Below are positions 1 to 10,905 of a stretch of DNA of 64,000 nt, piece after piece (within the stretch, counting starts at the first letter, position 1; every line of letters starts with the position of its first letter). The stretch spans positions 3,162,001 through 3,226,000 of the forward strand of contig JAZBRS010000077.1 of assembly GCA_037176725.1 (NCBI GenBank), read 5' to 3'. Source of the stretch: Posidonia oceanica. Its lineage: Eukaryota; Streptophyta; Magnoliopsida; Alismatales; Posidoniaceae. Both the position numbers and the translations under genes were made by a program. A model generated the notes under the pieces. That model saw only the letters and a list, made by a program, of their open reading frames with translations, was not told the DNA's origin and did no database searches.

Positions 1-385
1 GTATGCGAGCGTAAGCCTAGAAAGACCGATTCTCGGGCGTGTCGGGGGTGCCTAACACCTTCCCCGCACGTAACAGGAGTCCTTGCCCTGTCTTTTGGCT
101 CGCAATGACTATACTGCCCTTATCCTAGGCTAGAGTCATCTCTTTTGCATGTATTTGCATTTGCTCTCTTTTGCATTGCTTTGCTTTGCATTTCTTGCTT
201 GGTTTTGCGTGTTAATTCACGCATTTCCCCCGGTTTTCCTTGTCTCCCGTTAATAGACATAGTGGCGACTCTGATTTGTCTTATCTTTCTCTTTTCTCCT
301 CAATTTTAAGTGTTTTCGAGTTGAGCCTCTTCCTCGGATCCAATCGCCGCTAATAGCAAGCCTGATTCCGATCGGGATTGCTACA
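1..385 (+). repeat. Element B 5' LTR, 3' end only
   Basis: It aligns base for base with 44558-44942, the end of the 3' LTR, with six transitions in 385 bp. It ends in GCTACA, one base before the PBS. It contains the conserved GGTGCCTAACACC block near 43-80. The rest of this LTR is left of the window. Confidence 0.95.
43..80 (+). promoter_or_regulatory. Conserved R/U5 block with small hairpin (B 5' LTR)
   Basis: The block holds GGTG-CCTAA-CACC, a 4-bp stem that GGG/CCC can extend after a TT bulge. It ends in GTAACAGGAGTCC. The same block is in every complete LTR end here: A (1749-1789 and 19178-19218 region), B 3' LTR (44600-44637), solo LTR (47883-47925) and D (58390-58430). Conservation across otherwise diverged LTRs suggests a role in the transcript, for example in 3' end formation or packaging. 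The role is inference. Confidence 0.45.
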
Positions 386-386
386 G

Positions 387-404
387 TGGCGACTCTGCTG
401 GGGA
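387..404 (+). other. Primer-binding site of Element B (tRNA-Arg)
   Basis: TGGCGACTCTGCTGGGGA starts one base after the LTR end. It complements the 3' end of plant tRNA-Arg(ACG), as I remember it, with a single C/T difference. A tRNA-Arg primer is known for Ogre-type elements. Confidence 0.85.
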
Positions 405-1389
405 TGAAGACTTCGGCTTTCGTTCCCGACTTTTTCGCTCGGCTGTTTTGCAGCCTTGTCTGCCTTGTGTGCCTTCTTTGCCTGCTTTGCTCGTTTTTCT
501 GTGCAAACTCCTAGAAAGTCGCTTCGTGGCTACTTTGCTTAGGTTTTGCACCTCTTTCGCCTCGGTTTGCGCTCTTTTTGCTTAGCTTTACTTCTGTGCT
601 TGTTTATTTACTTGCTTCCCTGCTCCTGCTTTTACTTCCTTTACCGCTTACTTGCCTTTACTTGTCTTGCCTAACTTGCTTATTATTGCTTTAATTCTCG
701 CACATTGCATGTCTACATACTTGTTTGGCTACGATGCATGCTTTTTGAATGTTGAATGCTTCTTTTACACCTTTGCTATGTCACTACGCACGCACAGGCC
801 TTGCATACATGCCTTTTGACTTGATGAATGTTTTTTTTTCTTCACCATTATGCTCACAAACACTCGCACATGCCATGCACTTGCCTTTTGTTGTGTTGTA
901 TGATTGTCTGCCTGCCATGCTTGACTGATTTTCTTCCCTTTCGCACATGCCATGCCTAGGATAGTAGAGACTTGTCTCCTCTCCCCATGGTTAACTAAAA
1001 ACCGCAAGTAAAAAGAACTTCTAGGAGCAACTAGAGACTCTGAACAATCCTTCACTCCCTCTGGTTAATAAAATGTGCAAGATAAAAAACTCTAAGCATT
1101 TGCATAAGCATCATATAGGGCATGCATTCTTCTCATCAGAGTCCACTTATTAGTCTGCGAAGGACGGTCTCGGCTTCTTGTTCCACTGCTTTGGGCGTGG
1201 CACGAGTCAGTCGGTCTGTCCCCCCCTCGTCCGGGGGTCGTGTCGGTGTTAGTAGAGGGTACCACCCACGCTTTGGTGGGGTAGAGGCCACCAACGCACC
1301 ACCCTGTCATTTCCTGAGCTTTGGGCCGGGAGTTAGACAGGGAACCTACTTTTTCTGACCTGAGTCGATGACCCGTACACCCAGGGATA
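405..1389 (+). other. Element B untranslated leader, first part
   Basis: No convincing coding sequence. The leader is T-rich, with recurring TTGCTT and CATGCC words. It holds two diverged copies of a block of about 85 bp containing CACATGCCATGCAC and GCCTTTTG, near 780-950. From 1140 to 1389 it matches the leaders of A, C and D closely. The insertion of Element A cuts it, and it resumes at 24406. Confidence 0.7.
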
Positions 1390-1394
1390 CCCGA
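1390..1394. other. Target-site duplication of Element A, left copy (CCCGA)
   Basis: CCCGA directly precedes the LTR terminus TGTAG, and the same five bases follow the other LTR at 24401-24405. Removing A and one copy rejoins the B leader as ...GGGATACCCGAAGTAG..., which matches the A leader read in reverse near 17805-17825. Confidence 0.95.
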
Positions 1395-1748
1395 TGTAGT
1401 AATCCCGGTGTTCGGATCGTCCATGCACGATGCCAAAGCTCGCGTGCAACGATCGGAATCAGGCTCACTATAAGCGGCTATGTCCGAGAAGGAAGACCTA
1501 ACTCGAAAACATTTAAAAAAGGGGAAAAGGGAAAGAAAAGGAGGAGATAAGACAAAATCGGAGTCGCCACCAAGTCTATTAAATCGGAAGACGAGGAAAA
1601 CCGGGGAAATGCGCGAATAATCACGCAAAACCAAGCAAAAGATGCAAAGCAAAGCAATGCAAAAGAAATAAGATGCAAATGAATGCAAATGATGTGACTC
1701 GTGCCTAGGACAAGGGCAATATGGTCATTGCAGGCCAAGAGAGGGTAA

Positions 1749-1789
1749 GGACTCCTGTTACGCGCGGGGAAGGTGTTAGGCACCCTCGA
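1749..1789 (-). promoter_or_regulatory. Conserved R/U5 hairpin block (A 3' LTR)
   Basis: On the minus strand it reads GGTGCCTAACACC followed by CTTCCCCGCGCG and GTAACAGGAGTCC, matching the blocks in the B, solo and D LTRs. The G before the stem has changed to A here, giving GAGGGTG. Confidence 0.45.
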
Positions 1790-2014
1790 CACGCCCGAGA
1801 ATCGGTCTTTCTAGGCTTACGCTCGCATATGCAGGGAAATGCAGACTTTGAATGCCTAAGTGCCAATGAATGCCTGTCTAAATGCTCAAGGGTGTGCTCT
1901 AAGTGATGAAAGACGATGCAAGGAAGTAAACGTGCAACCTAAGCGCTCAGCAACGCTGTCTGTGTTCCGAACCGGGCGAAACCTGGCTCGTGAGAACTCC
2001 AGACAGTAAGCATC

Positions 2015-2030
2015 ACCGCCCTATATGCAA
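2015..2030 (-). promoter_or_regulatory. TATA-like motif of the A 3' LTR
   Basis: On the minus strand this reads TTTGCATATAGGGCGG, followed by a strongly conserved stretch that includes CTTACTG, GGAGTTCTCACGAGCC and CGGTTCGGAACAC. The same stretch follows the matching motif in the B 3' LTR, the solo LTR and D. A core promoter with the transcript start about 30 bp downstream is a reasonable reading, but it is inference. Confidence 0.4.
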
Positions 2031-2229
2031 ATGCGGGCGATAAAACAAAACAGCGAGAAAACCATGCAATGCAATCGACATGCAAGGGAAAACGGCGTAA
2101 AACAGTGCGAGGAACAAAAGAAGTATGCAAAAAGATGCGAGAACAGGGTTGACATGCAAAATGGGGCAAGAAATGGAACAAGAACGCAAAATCGTGCGAG
2201 ACAACGAAAGAAGGGCGCAAAACTGGGCA

Positions 2230-2955
2230 AGAAAACACCAGGGCACGCAAAACGGAGCGGAAAAACGAAACTGCGCGCAAAACGAGGCGGGAAAACTAAA
2301 GGGCACGCAAAACGGAGCGAAACAAAGAAGCGGCGCGCAAAACGGAGCGAGAAAACTTGAAAACACGCAAAACGAGGCGAAAAAAACTAAAGGGCACGCA
2401 AAACGGTGCAAGACAGGGAAGCGGCACGCAAAACGGAGCGAGAAAACTTGAAAACAAGCAAAACGAGGCGAAAAAACTAAAGGGCACGCAAAACGGTGCA
2501 AGATAAAGAAGCGGCACGCAAAACGGAGCGAGAAAACTTGAAAACAAGCAAAACGAGGCGAAAAAACTAAAGGGCACGCAAAACGGTGCAAGACAAAGAG
2601 GCGACGCGCAAAACGGAGCGAGAAAACTGGAAAACACGCAAAACGGTGCGAGAAAACAAGACTGCACGCAAAACGAGGCGAAAAACTAAAGGGCACGCAA
2701 AACGGTGCAAGACAGGGAAGCGGCACGCAAAACGGAGCGAGAAAACTTGAAAACACGCAAAACGAGGCGGAAAAACTAAAGGGCACGCAAAACGGTGCAA
2801 GACAGGGAAGCGGCACGCAAAACGGAGTGAGAAAACTTGAAAACGCGCAAAACGAGGCGAAAAAACTAAAGGGCACGCAAGACGGTGCGAGAAAACAAGA
2901 CTGCACGCAAAACGAGGCGAAAAACTAAAGGGGCACGCAAAACGGTGCGAATGGC
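2230..2955. repeat. LTR tandem array of ~29-30 bp subunits (A 3' LTR)
   Basis: Three subunit types rotate. Each begins CGCAAAACG and continues GAGCGAG..., AGGCGAA... or GTGCAAG.... Three subunits make a unit of about 88 bp. The copy in the other LTR (19660-20320) is 58 bp shorter, equal to two subunits. The array creates long Cys/Phe-rich open frames on the minus strand that have no coding features. Confidence 0.85.
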
Positions 2956-4079
2956 ATGCAAATGAATGCGGTGCAGGGGTTCAGGAAGATATACCTGGAG
3001 ATCCGGGAGTCTGATCGGAGATCTGCTTGGTCCATGCTGAAGAGCGCTTCGCTGCGGTCGCCTGGGCAGTTTACTTGAGGAGATCCAACGGTCGGATTGG
3101 AAGATATCGCAGCTTCGGAGCGGAAGGACCAGAACAGGGGAGAAGAACAGATCTAAGTGTCCGGGGGGTCCTAGGGGTGTGCCGAAGGTCCTCCCGAGTG
3201 AAGGGGAGTTAAAAGTGCTTAGTGTATGCAAAGGGGAGCTTAAATGCAAGATTAAATGAATGCAGAATGCAATGCAAAGCAAGAAAGGATAAAGGAAACG
3301 ATTTGGAAAGAACGGGGGTTTAAAAGCATTTTTGAAGAAAGAAAGGGGCTAAAATGCAAATTTTCCAGGAAACAGGGGTTCTGGGGAGTCCGGGAATGCA
3401 AGTGGAGGGCCTACATGCGATTTTTGCAAACATGGGAGTTAAAATGCAACTTAGGGGTAAAACAGTCTTTTCACATGATTTTTCAAAAGATGCAAGGCTC
3501 TATGTGTGATTTTCAAATCATGCGGGGTCTGAAAATGCAATTTAGTATGGAAAATATGCTCTGAAAAATAGATTACAGGACTGCAATGTGATTTTTAAAA
3601 AGATCAGGGTCAAAAATGCAATGTAATAAACTAAAAATGCATGCCAGAGTTACTGTCCATTTAAAGTGGACCTAAGTGCAAAAATGCAAAGTCAGAAGGT
3701 AAGAAATGCAATGCAGTATGCAAAATGGAAAAATAAAGGCTAAGTTCCTACAGTGCAGTGGACTAAGATGCAAAAATGACAGAACCAGGGATTTGAAATG
3801 CAATGTAATAAGGCAAACTTCATGCATTAAAATTAAATATTCTACAGCAGGATTCAGATGCTAAAATCAAGAACAGAAGGACCAAACTCAAACTTTTTAT
3901 AACTAGAAAGCACAGTAAATGGATCGGAATGGAAATACTGAAACATGGGAATAAAATGAGCAATTTAGCAAGATAACAAATCAGAAACTAAGCAACTTAA
4001 ATAATCTAAGGACCAGAATGCAAAAAAAAGAAAACTTAAGGCAGAAATGTAATATTTGCACTAAAAACCATATTCCTAA

Positions 4080-4720
4080 AAAAATAATGCTACAGTGGCC
4101 GCCGGCGGTGGGAGTACTGTGGCAGTGAGTTTCCAGTCCTCACCACCGCCGGCACGGGGGAGCTGGGGAGGCGCTGGGCGGCGGAGGGCGTTGCTGCCGT
4201 TCGTGCAGAGCTCCGGGGACCGTCGGGAGCTCGCTCTGCTGGCGGGAGCACGCAGAGAACAGGCGACCGGCGCCGGAGAAGACGCGAGGACCGGCGAGTC
4301 GCGGGCGGCGCTGGAGGTCTGGAAACTTGGTTCTGGTTGGCGGAGAAGCAGGAGGAGGAGGAGAGAGAGCAGGGGAGGGTGAGGAGTACCTGCGGCTGTG
4401 TCCGGTGTGTTCTCCCGACCTCAGCAGTGCCGGAGACGGTCGGCGGACGTCGTCCGGTTGCTGCGGACGTCCTCGGTGGCTCGCGACGGTTGGAACGTCT
4501 TCAGGACGTTGCTCCGGTGCTTCTGGATTGATCATGCGGAAGCTCTGCAGCTTGACAGGAGATCCGGCGGTTGTGGGTCGACTGTGAGCTGCCTGAGGTG
4601 AGCGGGGCGGCGTGTTGCTCTCAGGATCGAGCGGGAGCTTCAGGGAGGTAGCTGGAGGTTCGGTGGAAGGTTCTGGATGGTCGAAATGATCTTCTGGAGG
4701 CCGTAGGTGAGGTTTGCTGG
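4080..4720. other. GC-rich segment of the A LTR, no gene seen
   Basis: High-GC stretch with GCCGCCGGCGGTG and many CGG and GGA words. Short open frames exist in several phases on both strands, but none shows a domain or a consistent frame between the two LTR copies. I see nothing functional beyond being part of the LTR. Confidence 0.6.
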
Positions 4721-5439
4721 CGGCGTGGATTTCGGACAGAAATCGGTGCAGGTGTTTGTGGTGAAGCTTTCGGTCTGTGGTGGGGGAGAAGGCTGGAGGC
4801 TGGGCGGCTTAGGAAGGTGGTGTTCTGGGGACTAACCGGGCAGAGTTTGGGGAGGAGAAGCAGCCTGTGGCAGGGGGAATTTTGGAATGGGTCGGAGCTG
4901 GGTTCTGCTGGTTTTCAGCGGGGTTGGGGGGAAATGCTGGGTTCGTTCTCTGTGTGGGATGGTGGGTTAGGTTGCAGAAAGCTCGGGTGAGATTGGGGAG
5001 TGAATTTCGAGTCGTTCTGGAGGAGTTTTGGGCGCTGGTTTGTTGCGGAAGGAAGGGGTGGAAAATCTGAGTTTTTTGGTGGGTTTCAGAGGAAGAACGG
5101 TGCTCTCTCTAGCTGGGAATTGCTCTCCGGAATCCCTCCTCTCTTCAGGATCAACTCCTCTGATTTCTCCTTGAAAACGCACCCTGATTTCCCTCCTCTT
5201 CCCGCTCTGAATCCTGACCACTCCTCCTTTAGCTTTGCAGGTCTGTGACCAATGAATGCTGCGGAGAGGCGATGGCAGGTGCAAGGACGACGCTCCGGCG
5301 CACGCCTGGCTGGAGCAGGAGGTGACAGATCGGGGCAGCGTTGCAGGAGCGCAGGCGGCGTGCTACTGTAGCACTGCAACGCGCGGGAGGAAGAGGGAGG
5401 AAGACGGACTGTAGCAGCGGGCCGGGCCAAAAGTTTGAA

Positions 5440-6480
5440 AAGAAAGAAGAAAAATGGTGAACGGGCTGATAAGCCCAGTAAGGAAGAAAAGGAAAATAAA
5501 AAAGAAGAAAGAAAGAAAGATGGAAAGAAAAAATAGGAGAAAATAAGATAAAAATAAATAAAAATATGGGATGACTTGGGCTGTAGGTTAGGCGTTTATC
5601 TGGATTTTTAATGACCGTTTTCAGGTTAATTAGTGTGTTTTAGGCTTGATTAGGGCTTTAGGGTTTTATTTTGTTTTTAATTTGTTTTCCACTTGATTAA
5701 GTGTTGGTTAAATCTTTTTAAATTGCTTTTAAAATTGTGTTTTCTTGTTAAGTATTTTAGGATGTTAATTAGGATTTTTAGGATTTATTTTCGTATTGAT
5801 TAGAGTGGGTTTTGGGCTTTTTAATTCTAGTCTTTTATATTTTCTTTCTTAAGTCTTTTGAACCATGTTTTTGATCCTTGTTTGTTAATTTTTCTTGGTA
5901 TTTTTTAGTTGGATTTTTCCTGATTTGATTAAGTGTTTTAAATCTTTTAACTGTATTTTCTTTTCCTTTCTTAATTAAGTTTTATGTTATTTTTTCTTAT
6001 GTTTATTAGGTTAAGTCTTTTACCTCCTTTAATTACTTGTTTCATTATTTGATTTTTAATTCTTCTTTTTAGGGTTTGTTTTTTTAATTCTTTTAGTGAG
6101 GTTTTCATTTTTGGTAGGTTCTGATTTTATTTCAATTTTTTAGTTGATTTTACAGTATTTTGTTTTAGTTTGTTTTGCGTTTTTTGGTTTGCATGCTTGA
6201 TTTTCTTTTTAGCTTGATTTAGTTAAGTTTGGGTTTTTAATTATTTATTTTAATGTTTTTTGATTGTTTTTCTTGGAATTCTGGTTTGTTTCTTTTAGGT
6301 TTTGGGGTTTTGCAGATTTTTAAGGATTTTCAAGGATTTTTGCAAAAGAAAGAAGGAGAAAAGAAAAAGAAGAAGAAAAAAGGGAAAAAAGGAGGATAAA
6401 AGGGGAAAGAGATAGGTTTGAGGGAAAAGATTTTTTAAAATTCAAGGAAAATGGTAAAAATAAAATAAAAATAGGAATAA
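5440..6480. other. AT-rich segment of the A LTR, no gene seen
   Basis: Long T-rich tract (GGTTTT, TTAATT, TTTAGG words) bounded by purine runs of AAGAAAG and GAAGAAG type. No open frame of note. The matching tract in B is at 39700-40700 in opposite orientation. Confidence 0.6.
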
Positions 6481-7010
6481 GATGGAGAAGGGGTAGGAGT
6501 ACAAAAGGGGCCCGCAGCCAAGCCAGAAAGAGGGCGAGAAGGGGATGAAAAGAGAGACGATAATCAGGAGAGAGAGAGGAGAGAGAAAACGATAATCCCG
6601 GAGAGAGAAAACGATAATCCAGGCAAAAGGGGGTCTTAGGAGTCTCGAAAAGGGGTGAAATTTGGCGAGTGCGGGGTCTAGGGTTTCTAGTTCTGGTCCT
6701 GGAGTTTTGGTTTGGTTTTGAGGAAGTTTTGGAGGGGTTTTGAGGTGTAGAAAAAGGGTATTTTTGTCTAAGTTTCCTAGGGTTTTTGGGAAGGGTCTGG
6801 TTTGAGATTTTGCAGGCTTTTTGGTGGGTTTGCTAAGTCATCAGGGGTGAGTTTTCCTATGGATTTTGGTGGGTTTTCGGGTTCGGGAAAGGGGGGTAAT
6901 CCTAGGTTGAGTTTGGACTTGTTTTGAGGGGAAAGAAGGAGAGGAAGGTGTGGATTTGGGTCTGGGTTCGGGTCCAGCAGCCACCGGAAGGCTCCAAACG
7001 ATCCAGCCTG

Positions 7011-7099
7011 TCAAAATGGGGTGTCTACAGATGCCCCTCCCTGAGCGAGGCCGAGCGAAGCGAGGTCGCTGCTCAGGGTTGACGGGACACCCCATTTGA
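7011..7099 (-). promoter_or_regulatory. Polypurine tract of Element A inside a two-stem fold
   Basis: The PPT on the minus strand is GGGAGGGGCATC (7030-7041), ending at the LTR start. It primes plus-strand DNA synthesis. An inner stem pairs CCCTGAGC with GCTCAGGG (7071-7078 and 7039-7046). An outer stem pairs 7086-7099 with 7011-7025, the first bases of the LTR: 14 bp with one bulged A. Element B has the same fold with different outer-stem bases. Confidence 0.7.
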
Positions 7100-7484
7100 C
7101 CGGTGAGAGCAGAGGGTTTGCTATCGGCGTGAGCCACTTATTCGGCGGATGCGCCGAACATCGTGGATCGTTGCCGCAATGCAAAGTGCAGGTGCAAATG
7201 GATGAGATGCAATGTATGCGATGCATGCCGATGCGGATGCAATGCAAAAGTTAGTGTTAGAGTTAGTACCGACCGGGGAGGCCGAAGCGACGCGGGTGAC
7301 GCTGGCGATGTTGACGACGCTGAGGAAGGACGTTGTGGCGCACCGTGGAGCTTGACGAGAGGTCCAGACCTGCCACGAAGAGAAGGACAGCCAAAAGCCA
7401 CAAAGGAGCGACGGGAGAGGTGGACCTTTTCCCAAACGCGGAGGGATGCGGGGCTCCGTCTTTTGGGACGAAGTCACGCGGGGG
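7100..7484 (-). other. Element A 3' UTR, unique part
   Basis: It carries repeated GCAATGCA and GATGCAATG words (7170-7250) and GC-rich sequence to 7484. No gene is supported. Small open frames here do not persist in Element B. Confidence 0.5.
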
Positions 7485-8625
7485 GGTGATAAGTTGTCGG
7501 ACTTATCGACCGGATGAGTTTCGGATCATCAGCCGAGGGCGATAGTTTAGGTTATCAGCCTGGCGATAGTTTACGGTCCTATCAACCGGAAGGCGCAGTT
7601 GTGAGTGATAGTTACTGGATATCAGCCGTATAACATGGTTGCCATAGATAGTTTAGGATATCAGCCTAGATAGATAGTTTAGGATATCAGCCTAGATAGT
7701 TTAGGATATCAGCCTAGATAGATAGTTTACAGTCCTATCAACTGGAAAGGGCAAACCATGAGGGATAGTTACTGGATATCAGCCGTATAACGCAAGTGCC
7801 GGATAGTTTAGGATATCAGCCTGGATAGATAGTTTAGGTTATCAGCCTAGATAGTTTAGGATATCAGCCTAGATAGATAGTTTAGGTTATCAGCCTGGCG
7901 GCCTTGCGAGGGACAGTTACTGGATGTCAGCCGTATAATGCAATTGCGATGGATAGTTTAGGATATCAGCCTAGATCGATAGTTTAGGTTATCAGCCTAG
8001 ATCGATAGTTTAGGATATCAGCCTAGATAGTTTAGGATATCAGCCTAGATAGATAGTTTAGGTTATCAACCTAGATAGAGCAATTGCAAGGGATAGTTAC
8101 TGGATATCAGCCGTATAACGTAATTGCCATGGATAGTTTAGGATATCAGCCTAGATCGATAGTTTAGGTTATCAGCCTAGATAGATAGTTTAGGATATCA
8201 ACCTAGATAGTTTACAGTCCTATCAACTGGAGGGGGCAATTACGAGGGACAGTTACTGGATGTCAGCCGTATAACGCAGATGCCGGATAGTTTAGGATAT
8301 CAGCCTGGATAGATAGTTTAGGATATCAGCCTAGGTAGTTTAGGTTACCAGCCTAGATAGATAGTTTAGGTTATCAGCCTGGCGGCACTGCGAGGGACAG
8401 TTACTGGATGTCAGCCGTATAACACAACTGCGGGCCAACCATGGATCGGCCAAAAGATAGATAGTTTAGGAATATCAGCCTGAGAATAGATAGTTTAGGA
8501 TATCAGCCTGGGTCAATAGTTTAGGAATATCAGCCTGAGAGTAGATAGTTTAGGATATCAGCCTGAGAGTGCTTGATTGTTGATAGTTTAGGATATCAGC
8601 CTAAGGGAACTTGATTGATGAATGA
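7485..8625. repeat. 3' UTR tandem array I of Element A
   Basis: About 1.1 kb of units built on GATAGTTTAGGATATCAGCC, mixed with GATAGTTTACAGTCCTATCA and GATAGTTACTGGATATCAGC types, in blocks of about 250 bp (boundaries near 7610, 7760, 7915, 8090, 8245 and 8395). Each unit holds GATAG and CTATC or GATATC arms that can pair. Element B has a related array at 37561-38575. Hypervariable 3' UTR tandem repeats are known from Ogre elements and can seed satellite DNA. Confidence 0.9.
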
Positions 8626-8689
8626 TCGAGTGATGAGTGATTGGTTGACGAGTGAGTGAATGCTGAGTGATTGATTGACGAGTGCTCGA

Positions 8690-9140
8690 TTGCTTGATAA
8701 GAGGGGATGAGATCATGATGAGAACTACTGCTAAAGAGAGGGACGAGATCATGATGAGAACTACTGCTAAAGAGGGGGATGAGATCATGATGAGAATTAC
8801 TGCTAAAGAAGGGGGATGAGGTCATGATGAGAACTATTGCTAAAGAAGGGGGATGGGATCATGATGAGAACTATTGCTAAAGAAGGGGGATGAGGTAATG
8901 ATGAGAGCTATTGCTAAAGAAGGGGGGTGAGATAATGATGAGAACTAATGCTAAAGAAGGGGGATGAGGTAATGATGAGAGCTAATGCTAAAGAAGGGGG
9001 GTGAGATAATGATGAGAACTAATGCTAAAGAAGGGGGATGAGGTAATGATGAGAGCTAATGCTAAAGAAGGGGGATGAGGTAATGATGAGAGCTAATGCT
9101 AAAGAAGGGGGATGAGGTAATGATGAGAGCTTGATTGTAA
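8690..9140. repeat. 3' UTR tandem array II of Element A
   Basis: About twelve units of 35-37 bp, of the form GATGAGAACTACTGCTAAAG followed by AGGGGGATGAGATCAT. Units near 8700-8880 carry GATCATGATGAG and later ones carry GGTAATGATGAG, so the array has two sequence classes. Element B has the same array, longer, at 36930-37560. Confidence 0.9.
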
Positions 9141-9294
9141 AAGGTGATAAGATATCGGACTTATCGGCCGGCAAAGAAGAGATGAGATAATGATGAGATT
9201 GATTGATTGAGAAAGGTGATAAGATATCGGACTTATCGGCCGGCAAAGAGGGAATGAGATAAGGGTGAGATACCGCGGGGCGTCTGAAAAGATG

Positions 9295-9321
9295 CCCCTG
9301 GTATCAGGATGATGCCAGGGG
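9295..9321 (-). ncRNA. Conserved 3' UTR hairpin, Element A copy
   Basis: As read on the minus strand, CCCCTGGCATCA, loop TCC, TGATACCAGGGG, followed by CATCTTTT. Eleven of twelve positions pair. It lies about 380 nt after the mobile-domain stop codon. Elements B (36821-36847) and C (51619-51646) have the same hairpin. This is a candidate RNA structure, not a known family. Confidence 0.55.
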
Positions 9322-9702
9322 TTAGTCGAAACGTCCCTGGTATCGAGAAAAGCGAAGGATGGACAAAACTGACGTGTTTGTCAGACGAGTAGTTTGGGGT
9401 ACCAGCCCAAAGGAGACTCAGCCGGGGATGTCTGGTAGCAGGTCGGACGGCGCGGGTTCGCGGAGGTCCTGGAGCCTGGGTCGTTTGCTGAGGACTTTCC
9501 TGCGTTATGCGAGCAATCAGTCGGGCCAAGGGGCCTCCGGATGTGAGTGACGAGGAGCATGGAATGCATGATCAGCCTTGAAATGTGAACAGCCAGCACA
9601 AAACAGTTTTGCATTGATAGAATTGTTGGTTACATGCCCGTGACAGGCCAAAAAGTACAGCACAACTTGAAAGGAAGACAGAATGACAGCCGCGTGATGG
9701 CT

Positions 9703-10905
9703 CTAGCCGGTTCGAGCCTTCTTTGATCTTCCAGAGTCAGAGAACAAGGGACCGCTCGGCGGGATTTCATTGATGGGCCAGAGGTCCTGCACTTTAGTGA
9801 TGTACTCAGGGGTACACCCTACACCTTTTATTGCAGCGATGTCTGTTGATCGCACACCATGCTGCATCAGGTTGGCCAGCTCCTTCGTGGGGGCAATTGT
9901 ACTGAGTGGATATTCTTGAAGAAGCTTAGGCGCCGTGCTGTCGACAAAGGCGCCCTGCTGGAAGCCGAACTGGCGCATGACTCTGATAGGGTGATATTCT
10001 ACACCCGCAGTAAATCCTGGTAGCACAACCAGACGCATGTCATGTGTATTGAAGAAGACAGTGAATGCTTCGGCTGCAGAAGGAATGATGCGCCATGTGA
10101 CTGTGTCGTCTGTTAGTCCCGATAGCTTTTCATATTCTTCCTTGACGCTCTTGATTGCCTTGGCATGGCCGCTGCTGCAGTAGGCCTCGAAAGCATGCAC
10201 TTGGGGGCGCAGAAGGTCTATCTCAGTGTGCGCCGCTAGCCAGACCTGAATGAATGATCCGCAACCATGAAAGTGGCAGCAGCGATGCGAGATGCGGTCC
10301 AGACCGCGGTAGGTTTCTGCCAAGACAACCGGTGCCAAGTCTAAGTGCTGGGTCACCACGGCGAGTGCTATTTCTGCAACCTCGATGGCCACTGTTGCCT
10401 TGCCATGAGTAAAGACCAGCTCGCCTAGGAAACGGGTGGCAAACCCTCGGAGCCACAGCTCGTCTCCGAGTTCAGCACGCTTTTCCACAATATCATCAAA
10501 GTACGCTAGGCGAAGTAGAGGCATGGGTCCGCTAGTACAAATCAGCTTCTGCTGGCAACTTTGGGTAGAGAGGCCGGTCAGCTGTTTCAGGACTGCCAAG
10601 TATCCGTCACGCCTCATGAAGATGGGCGGCCCCAAGATCTTGGAAAAGCCGCAGATCCGGCGCACTTCTTCCAGTGTGGGTGTCAGCTCGGTTCGGCCAA
10701 AACGGAAGACATGGTGTGCCGGTTTCCAGAATCGCGCGGCAGCACACAGAAGATGGCGGCTTACTTCTACATCAGCAGCCTTGAGCAGTTTGGTCGGAAT
10801 GCCCCACAGGCGCAGCTTCTCACAGTCATCTTTTGTAAGCTTGCCGATCCATTCTCGCAGGATCTCGGAGCAGTGTGTGGGGGTTACCAAGGTGGGAAAA
10901 TCCAT
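9703..10905 (-). CDS. Plant-mobile-domain-like protein carried by Element A
   Basis: A 400-residue ORF in the same sense as gag-pro. I chose the ATG at 10905 because the homologous ORF in B starts at the same point (MDFPTL here, MGFPTL there), although the frame is open for 54 codons upstream. Family signs are the stretch from RFWKPAHHVFRFG to ELTPTLEEVRRICGF (about residues 55-85) and RVMRQFGFQQG in the C-terminal third. Both resemble the plant mobile domain (PMD, aminotransferase-like), known from transposons and from host proteins of the MAIN/MAIL group. The C-terminus is basic (SKKARTG). No catalytic function is established for the family. The frame is fully open, unlike the B copy. An assignment to some other extra ORF of Tat elements cannot be excluded without a search. 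Confidence 0.75.
   Translation of the reverse strand: MDFPTLVTPTHCSEILREWIGKLTKDDCEKLRLWGIPTKLLKAADVEVSRHLLCAAARFWKPAHHVFRFGRTELTPTLEEVRRICGFSKILGPPIFMRRDGYLAVLKQLTGLSTQSCQQKLICTSGPMPLLRLAYFDDIVEKRAELGDELWLRGFATRFLGELVFTHGKATVAIEVAEIALAVVTQHLDLAPVVLAETYRGLDRISHRCCHFHGCGSFIQVWLAAHTEIDLLRPQVHAFEAYCSSGHAKAIKSVKEEYEKLSGLTDDTVTWRIIPSAAEAFTVFFNTHDMRLVVLPGFTAGVEYHPIRVMRQFGFQQGAFVDSTAPKLLQEYPLSTIAPTKELANLMQHGVRSTDIAAIKGVGCTPEYITKVQDLWPINEIPPSGPLFSDSGRSKKARTG

Larger units (their letters stand above)
1395..7029 (-). repeat. Element A 3' LTR (5635 bp)
   Basis: It starts TGTAG and ends CTACA as read on the + strand, and duplicates 18824-24400. The 58-bp length difference lies wholly in the tandem array at 2230-2955. 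Both copies hold a GC-rich stretch (4095-4700), an AT-rich stretch (5450-6480) and purine-rich runs. Open frames inside are short or are products of the repeats, and I call none of them genes. Confidence 0.95.

Noticed and set aside
2013..2906. Long Cys/Phe/Leu-rich open frame on the minus strand (297 codons), with a 320-codon counterpart at 19315-20277
   Set aside because: It is a read-through of the ~29-bp LTR tandem array, whose units lack stops in that phase. Composition is repetitive, and it is outside the gag-pol plan.
4095..4600. Several 60-130-codon frames in the GC-rich part of the A LTR
   Set aside because: They overlap in many phases on both strands, are low in complexity and have no recognisable domain. 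High GC lowers stop frequency.
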